Shown here: piece after piece, positions 58,290 through 64,000 of the stretch | Position numbering within the stretch: the stretch's first letter is position 1 | Layout: every line of letters begins with the position of its first letter | Source: Stropharia rugosoannulata | Lineage: Eukaryota > Basidiomycota > Agaricomycetes > Agaricales > Strophariaceae | Assembly (NCBI GenBank): GCA_028532985.1 | Contig: JANCIK010000011.1 | Location: 2,232,001-2,296,000 of the forward strand | Length of the DNA stretch: 64,000 bases | Reading direction: 5' to 3' | Position numbers and translations under genes: made by a program | The notes under the pieces: model-generated | What the model was told of the DNA's origin: nothing | What the model saw: the letters and a program-made list of their open reading frames with translations, nothing else | Database searches by the model: none

Positions 58290-59468
58290 ATGGTCGCTTC
58301 TTCATCAGCAGCCAATCATGCAGCCGACAACGAGAAACGAAAGAAACAGACGATGGAGAAAGTCAAAGTAAACCATGTACGAGTCCCTTCGTCTGAATAT
58401 TCATAAACATCAAAGGATAAGTGTCTAATTCTGCGGAGTGCAGCTCTCTAGACAGCTGCAAATGCGGCTACAGTACGCACGCCTCAAAGTTGAACATGGT
58501 TGGGTGTGTGCCCGGGGACTAACCCAACTTCAAGATTGTCATTCTCATGCTGATACACATTCAATTAGCAAAAACAAAATTTGAACGAGGTGGAGAATTT
58601 GTACTTCCATAACTCTCACCTGCGCGGTTCGAAGTCATATACTGGTCCGACAATGGCCGCCGCACAATCTCAGTCGTCGTCAGCATTCCTGTCACCGCAA
58701 ATGAGCTTTGCGCAATCGCGATCATCCTTTAGATTCGGCTCTACACCTGTCCAAGGCCCAAGTAGTAGTGTGGGATCCCTCCTGGACGCTGATCAAAAAG
58801 GGCACAATAGTACCCAAGGCGAATCAAGCTTCCTTCATGCTTCACAAGAAACTACCGCCACTACGTCTACATCCACAATAAACACACACCCATCAATCGG
58901 TGTTAACATGTCTGATGCTCCATCTGCATCTGCTCCTCCTAAATCAATGCGCTCAACGCCATCTGCCACACCATCTGTGCCATATACAGCCAGCGGGTCA
59001 AACGAAAATGCTAGCAAATCTCCGGACGATTCTGCGGGCTCAATACCGGAATCTACTGGCTCACCTCACGGTAGTCAATCGCCTATCGATATCACGCAAA
59101 ATGTAGCAAACTACTATCCTGCTGCCAAGAACGTCCTTTCCCGTCCAAACAAGGTGCTGCCCGCGTCCAGAAGCCAGTTATCTTTGACGGCCAAAGACAT
59201 GTACAACTTTGGAACAAGTTCTCCTCTGACGTACGATTCGTTTTGGTCTGCACACTCCGGATCCAACACACCGAGAGCCACCCGAAGCCCTCTGGGTCTT
59301 CCCTCTGCTGAATTTCACTCAGCCTTTCAGGCTCCAGGTGATTTTACCAGTAACAGTGTACAGGATAATTCGCGCACCATGTCCACTTCAATCCTTTCTC
59401 GAGCCTCTACATTTGGGTCTGCGGCATTGCAGCTAGAAGCAGCTCGAAATCCTACAGGGCCTACATAA
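58290..59468 (+). CDS. Conserved Ser-rich protein of unknown function
   Basis: Exons are 58290-58376, 58444-58503 and 58569-59468, giving 348 aa. The first 75 residues are the conserved part: basic and helical (EKRKKQTMEKVKVNH, SRQLQMRLQYARLKVEHGW, QKQNLNEVENLYFHNSHL). I have seen this order in other agaricomycete hypothetical proteins, with no known function. The remainder is disordered, very rich in Ser/Thr/Pro/Gln (over 30 percent Ser by eye), with short SP and TP sites that suggest phosphorylation. There is no signal peptide or membrane span. A nuclear regulatory role is possible given the basic helix, but that is a guess. Confidence 0.75.
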
Positions 59469-59736
59469 GCGTTTGATGAGGTCGCCTTTGTCCGTATTTG
59501 TTGTGTCTTTTTTCTTCCGCGGTATTCCTTTCATCGATACTAATACATGTTTGCTTCATAAAACTTCATGTCATGCAGCCGGTGCTTACATTCACCTTGA
59601 TAAAACAGAGCGCATGCCTCATTGTCGTCCAAGACGGGCAAACTGAACGTTCGTACTACTCATGGAACTTATACTATAGAATTCTATAAAGCATTCGAAT
59701 TTCTCGAAATGTGAGCTCACAAGCAAAACCTCAAAG

Positions 59737-60864
59737 ATGTCTAACCAGCTCCTTCCGGGTGAGATAGTGGACGCAATCGTCGACAACAACCACGGCGATA
59801 GAACTGCATTGCTATCCAGTGCCCTTGTCTCAGGACAGTGGCTCTCTGCATCCAGATATCACACCTTCACCGAAGTCCGAATCACTGCCGATAACGCCCA
59901 AGCATTTCTCGACCTGCTGACCTCCCCATTTTGCACCATCAAAACTACTCTTCGCGCTCTGAACATCGAACTCGTTCCCGGGTCCCAGCGCTGGTTTTAT
60001 AAGTTTTCCAGCATGTTGTTCTCATTCGAGGACGTTGTTATCCATACACTCAGACTCTCCGGGTCGGGCAGCACAACCATTCGAGACGAAGCCCTAGCAG
60101 CCATTGCCTATTACTCTGCCCGCGTGACAACGTTCGACATAGGCGCACTCGTATTCAGCTCCTTCTCCCAATACGCGCAAATATTACAGGATTTCACCGC
60201 TTTACAGTCGCTGTCTTGCGCTGCAATTTTCCGCACTGGCCCTTCTTTCCCTTCCGGCCTTGGTTTAACGTGCCCGCTGGAGTCCCTTCGCCTCACCTCG
60301 CCGTGCATCCAATCGGTGCTCGAATTTCTCGAAGCTCACGGGTGTCTTCCCGCCCTCTCATCATTATCCCTGGCCCACCTCACGCAAAGCGACGTTCCCA
60401 TCCTGGCGCGCATCCTGCGGGCGTCACAAGACAGCAACATTAAAACGCTCACCATCGAACTGGACGGCCTCTTCTCCGGAGTTGATGTAGGTCCGTGTTA
60501 TTTTTGGCGCCTTGTATGTATGTCATAGACTCATTATGGTTATGTGTCCACAGATACTTTCGCGCATGCGCTCGACCTGTCACACTTAGGGGCCCTTCGC
60601 CACCTCGGCCTTGACATAACCCCGAGGTTATCCCCTTATCAAGCACACACAGTACTCGCCAGTACGGCGGCTGAGGCACGGCTTGAAAGTCTGGATATAT
60701 CTTTAGCGCTCGAACACGGTGTGGCGAGGATAGATGTTTTTTTCTGTTCTGATATAAGGTTTGCCTCCTTGCGGCGTATCGTCGTTCTGGGTACAGCTTG
60801 GAGCGACGTCCGCCAGTTCCTGCCACGCTGCGATGCAAGGCACATTTTGCGGAATGCTACATAA
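59737..60864 (+). CDS. F-box-like protein
   Basis: Exons are 59737-60490 and 60554-60864, giving 354 aa. The intron donor is GTCCGT and the acceptor CACAG. The start (MSNQLLPGEIVDAIVDN, then LLSSALVSGQWLSASRYHTF) has the layout of the degenerate F-box common in mushroom genomes. It is followed by leucine-rich stretches (LESLRLTSPCIQSVLEFL, LGALRHLGLDIT, LESLDISLAL) with LRR-like periodicity. F-box proteins present targets to an SCF ubiquitin ligase. This family is hugely expanded in Agaricomycetes and individual targets are unknown. No breaks are seen. Confidence 0.75.
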
Positions 60865-61043
60865 TTGAAGGAGCATGGGGATCCGTCCGGCAGTAAATAA
60901 AGGCAAACGTCGACTGAAGCGAGTAAGACCAAAGACGGCTGAGAGATAACTATTCACATCCTAGATATACATTATAAAAAGATCTGTACACAAAGACCTT
61001 GAACGCCGAGAAATATAAAATATAGAGTCATATGCGGGCCAGC

Positions 61044-63488
61044 CTAGTCGAAGTCTTCAATGTCGTCTGATTCCAGCCATCCACCTTTTTCTTCTTTTGT
61101 CAAGGACATGGTGGGCATGTCTAAAGGCTGATAAGGTTCGTCCCTATATTCAGGAAGACCACCTGTTTCATCGAGCATCTGGAACCGACCGTTGTCTTCT
61201 GTTTTGATGAATTCTATCCTGGAAAACAATCTGTGCATATTTGGCATTGACATGGACAGTTTCTCATTCGCATCTCGGGCTTTGAGAATGCCGCCTAGCT
61301 CGAGGACAATTTCGTCCTTGGACCAGCCACCTGCTCGTCGACCATAACCATCCTGCTTAACAAATGCTTAGAATTTAAAATGACGCGTACGAGAAATGAC
61401 GCGTACGAGAACATGAACTCACGTCTATGCAATGTTGGTTTATCCAGGCCCTAGTGTCGCGCGCTCCATCAGCTGCATCCTTTTCTTTTTGAAGGAAAGA
61501 GAAAAAGTCGGGTTTGTATGTCTTCTGCGAGCGCCTAGGAACTGGTGAGGGCAGACAATGCAGAGTGCCCAGCGTCAGGAGGTGGAACTGATGCGGGTTG
61601 GCAATGTACCACTAAGAGAAGGGATATCAGCGTTTGGATCTTTCTTCTGATGTATACTGCGGGATTCTTACAGCGTCGCCGCCACTTGCGTCAATCCAAC
61701 TGAGCCAATCGGAGATACCCTCGCTTTGCTCGAGGTCTGTACAAAACTGCGTGTAGTTCTGGTGGATATAAAGGGAGAACAGGGACGTTTCTATCGGCGA
61801 ATCTGCATAGAGCGACTAGAAATTGATATATCTCAGATTGCGCAACGAAGAGGTGAAGGTTGGCGTACGTCAACGTCAACGCGGCTGGCACGGCGGTCGT
61901 GCATGTGCAGGTGTGAAGGGAGCAGCGGCGGGGTTTTCAGCAACCTGTCGAGCTCCTTTTCCTTTTTGGCATCTTTCGCGCTGGCTGATGTACTCGGAGG
62001 ATCGTCTTTGCCTGATATTTCTTCGTAAGGCCAGAGAACAGCGCTTCATAGGAAAGAAGCACATACGTTTATTGTACAGGACCTTACCAATAAGATGAAA
62101 GAGAGCTAAACTTTGCTCGCGCCTAGTGGTCGTCTCCATAATTAGAGTCGAACCCCGTTTGGAGGCTTTCGTCTTTTTGCCGGAGACCGCCATTACACAG
62201 GAGAATTGCAAAGTCATTATGGCGTTGCGGATATCTCCATTAGAAGATTCTACAATGAGATCCAGGGCCTCTTTGGAAGGTGCCAAATTCGAGTGTGATT
62301 CAGCAGAAGAAAAGTGATTATTGAGCATAGCTTGGAGGGCCTTGCGCATCAATGTTGGTGCCACAGGATTAAACCTAGGTGAATGGGTAAATTATTCGAA
62401 TGAAGCCGGTGAGACGTGTATACTTACCCAATCTGAGTGACATATGGACCTGATAACAAGTCCTTGGATAGAACTGTGCGAACGTCAACCACTTGATTCC
62501 TATCTCTTCCCCATCCACCATTTTCAGCTCGTCCCTCGTCTGCTACCTCACCACGCATACCTGCGTCACTAACAATAATGACCAGAGGCGTAGGAGGGTT
62601 CGAGGGCAGCGATTGCACAAATGACTTCAACGCTTGATGGAACTGTGTTTGGGTCTGCAAATGCAATATGTTGGGCAGATCCTCAAGCAATATGATGTGT
62701 CTTTTGGATTGGTGGTTCGATGAGCTTGAAAAAAGGTTGTTACAAGTAGCTGCGCGAGTTAGAAAGGCTTCAAATTTTGTGATGTGGCCTTCATATCCGT
62801 CCGCAAGGGTGTCCGCGTCTGACATCGAGTTTCTCCACTCCAATATGTCGATGTCCATGTCTTTCGTGAGTACACGAATGGTACATGTCTTCCCGGCCCC
62901 TGCAGGTCCAGTAAGCGCAAGAATGCGCTACTAAAGTTATGTATGAACCACACCACAATCAAAATATTGCAAGACGACTGACCCTGTATTTACGCAATCT
63001 ACCCGAGGGACCGCCGTCGAAAGCTTCACCTAGCCATTGTCGGACGCTCTCTACCTTTTTGACGTGTACAGCTAGTTCCGCCTAAATCATTGAGACATCA
63101 GAATCAAGCGATCAGAATACGGTATATACCTCTGACGTTGGCTGATATCTGTCGACCCAAAGATAATCCTCTTTAACTCGGTCAGCAAGGAGCTAATAGC
63201 ATTTACAATACAAACACACCAGCTTCGGGCGCTTCAGTGACTTCTTTAGCCTTTCCTTTCCCCTTCAATGGCAATAACTGCCGGGGTACAGAGCTCGGAA
63301 CTGACTGCGTAGAAAACTGGCGTTGGCGTGTCTTTAGAAAATAGTTTTTCAAGCATATTTTTGGGTCTGCTTACAGCTGATAGTGGATCAAGTCTCTTTG
63401 GATTTCGTTGCGACGGCATATGCGGCTCTCCATCGAGTTTAACGGTTCTCGGGCGAGACGCCTGTTTCTTTTGAGTCATAGGCGGCAT
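61044..63488 (-). CDS. RAD17: RAD17 checkpoint clamp loader
   Basis: Minus-strand exons are 63488-63375, 63304-63220, 63176-63130, 63081-62983, 62927-62428, 62374-62067, 62011-61869, 61815-61672, 61611-61423 and 61355-61044, giving 646 aa. The region DYLWVDRYQPTS, then LAVHVKKVESVRQWL, precedes a Walker A GPAGAGKT and a Walker B-like HIILLEDLPN. Next come the FNPVAPTLMRKAL and SSNGDIRNAIMTLQF segments of RFC-like AAA proteins. Rad17 pairs with Rfc2-5 to load the 9-1-1 clamp at damaged DNA in the nucleus and start the ATR checkpoint. The N-terminus is short and basic (KGKGKAKE) and the C-terminal tail is acidic (ESDDIEDFD). The second intron acceptor (before VKEDYLW) and the last exon start (61355 or 61352) are the least certain. 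The symbol is the general family name. Confidence 0.88.
61380..61411. repeat. Exact tandem 16-mer in a RAD17 intron
   Basis: ATGACGCGTACGAGAA occurs twice back to back inside the last intron (61356-61422). It is a recent small duplication with no evident role. Confidence 0.85.
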
Positions 63489-63810
63489 TTTCACGACAGT
63501 TTGAGAGCGAAATATGTTTCAATATGCCTTATTGCAGTCGTTGAGGGCGTTGTAATACACGTGTTAAGCAGTGATAACGTTGAAGTCTGGGGAAGGATTG
63601 AAAGGAAATCAAAAGGAAACGCAAAGGAAACGCGTCGGTGGCTTTAGCGTTAGCAGGTGTGAGATTACCTAATCATTCTATTCTTGGTTTGTTGTTGATC
63701 AGCGACGCTCACAACGTCTTGCTCACTACGTTTGAACTTTGCCACATCTAGACCTCAATTTCTGCGTCGCCTGTCGGACCTCCACGGACTAGCTTTTCCT
63801 CCGAGGTACT
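63489..63810. promoter_or_regulatory. Shared divergent promoter of RAD17 and the chromodomain gene
   Basis: 322 bases separate the two start codons on opposite strands, so regulatory sequence must be shared or closely packed. No clear TATA box is seen on either side. An ACGCGT word near 63629-63634 resembles the MCB box that drives G1/S genes in yeasts, a weak single-site observation. Confidence 0.5.
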
Positions 63811-64000
63811 ATGCCTGATTCGGAAGCAGAGGCTTCTGAGATATCTCTGTCTTCACCGTCGCAGAAGTTTATACCGCAAGACGACGACGACGAGACGCTA
63901 TGGGAAGTCATAGAAATCACTGGGGAGAAAGGAAACACGTACAAGGTAAAATGGAAAGGCACAGACCCGAAAACGATGAAGCCGTGGCCTCAAAGCTGGG
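63811..64000 (+). CDS. Chromodomain protein (5' end only)
   Basis: The first 63 codons are in the window and the frame runs off the right edge. An acidic, Ser-rich start (MPDSEAEASEISLSS, then QDDDDET) precedes the first part of a chromodomain: LWEVIEITGEKGN, TYKVKWKGTDPKT and KPWPQSW. Aromatic cage positions would be the Trp/Tyr residues of LWEV, YKVKW and the Trp of QSW. Chromodomains bind methylated histone tails. The rest of the protein is outside, so the class (heterochromatin protein, Chp1-like or transposon-derived) cannot be told. Confidence 0.8.
   Translation, partial: MPDSEAEASEISLSSPSQKFIPQDDDDETLWEVIEITGEKGNTYKVKWKGTDPKTMKPWPQSW

Overview
This is eukaryotic nuclear DNA, almost certainly from a mushroom-forming basidiomycete (Agaricomycetes). 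Genes are split by many short introns (about 45-90 nt, mostly GT-AG with a few GC-AG). The gene set fits a wood- or litter-associated fungus: a GH131-type glucanase, a copper radical (glyoxal-type) oxidase, a two-cupin oxalate decarboxylase, a probable beta-1,2-glucanase, a GT90/CAP10 glycosyltransferase and a GPR1/FUN34/YaaH acetate permease. I saw no rRNA, tRNA or CRISPR. Exon coordinates were assembled by hand from splice signals, reading frame and recalled family motifs, so individual junctions may be off by a few bases.

Layout. 0-5.7 kb: tandem array of three paralogous multi-membrane-span genes, the first cut by the window edge, all with the same exon pattern. 6.6-9.4 kb: membrane protein with a very long Pro/Ser-rich N-terminus. 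10.0-13.3 kb: 1,032-aa protein with a STAND-type helical N-terminus and TPR-like repeats but no NTPase. 15.1-16.5 kb: beta-propeller lactonase. 17.8-19.1 kb: GH131. 20.7-22.1 kb: mitochondrial ribosomal protein uS4m. 22.4-24.3 kb: O-methyltransferase. 24.8-26.4 kb: fragments of the O-methyltransferase and of the TPR gene. 26.8-27.4 kb: small subunit of serine palmitoyltransferase. 27.8-29.9 kb: GT90. 31.8-33.9 kb: second lactonase next to a third TPR-gene fragment, in inverted order relative to 10-16 kb. 34.9-36.6 kb: two TA-flanked pogo/Tc1-mariner-type elements. 40.0-41.1 kb: acetate permease. 41-45 kb: gene-poor, with a diverged 240-bp duplication. 45.4-47.4 kb: secreted glycosidase. 49.1-51.6 kb: membrane-anchored copper radical oxidase. 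53.0-55.1 kb: oxalate decarboxylase. 55.3-56.1 kb: DDR48-like Asn/Ser/Tyr/Gly repeat protein. 57.3-58.0 kb: 3-hydroxyanthranilate dioxygenase. 58.3-60.9 kb: a Ser-rich conserved protein and an F-box-like protein. 61.0-63.5 kb: RAD17 checkpoint clamp loader, head-to-head with a chromodomain gene running off the right edge.

How they work together. Housekeeping genes (uS4m, ssSPT, HAAO, RAD17) sit among accessory genes, and there is no biosynthetic cluster. The oxalate decarboxylase, copper radical oxidase, GH131 and SGL-like enzyme are plausible parts of extracellular carbon and oxalate metabolism, but nothing in the layout shows co-regulation. The most unusual structure is an accessory block at about 10-34 kb. 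A TPR/STAND-like gene and a lactonase gene face each other tail to tail at both ends of the block, in mirror image. One lactonase and one TPR copy stay intact on the left. On the right the lactonase is intact and the TPR gene is a fragment. A further TPR pseudogene and an O-methyltransferase scrap lie between them. This points to repeated segmental duplication and decay, possibly of an allorecognition or defence-type gene. The two transposons lie just outside its right edge.
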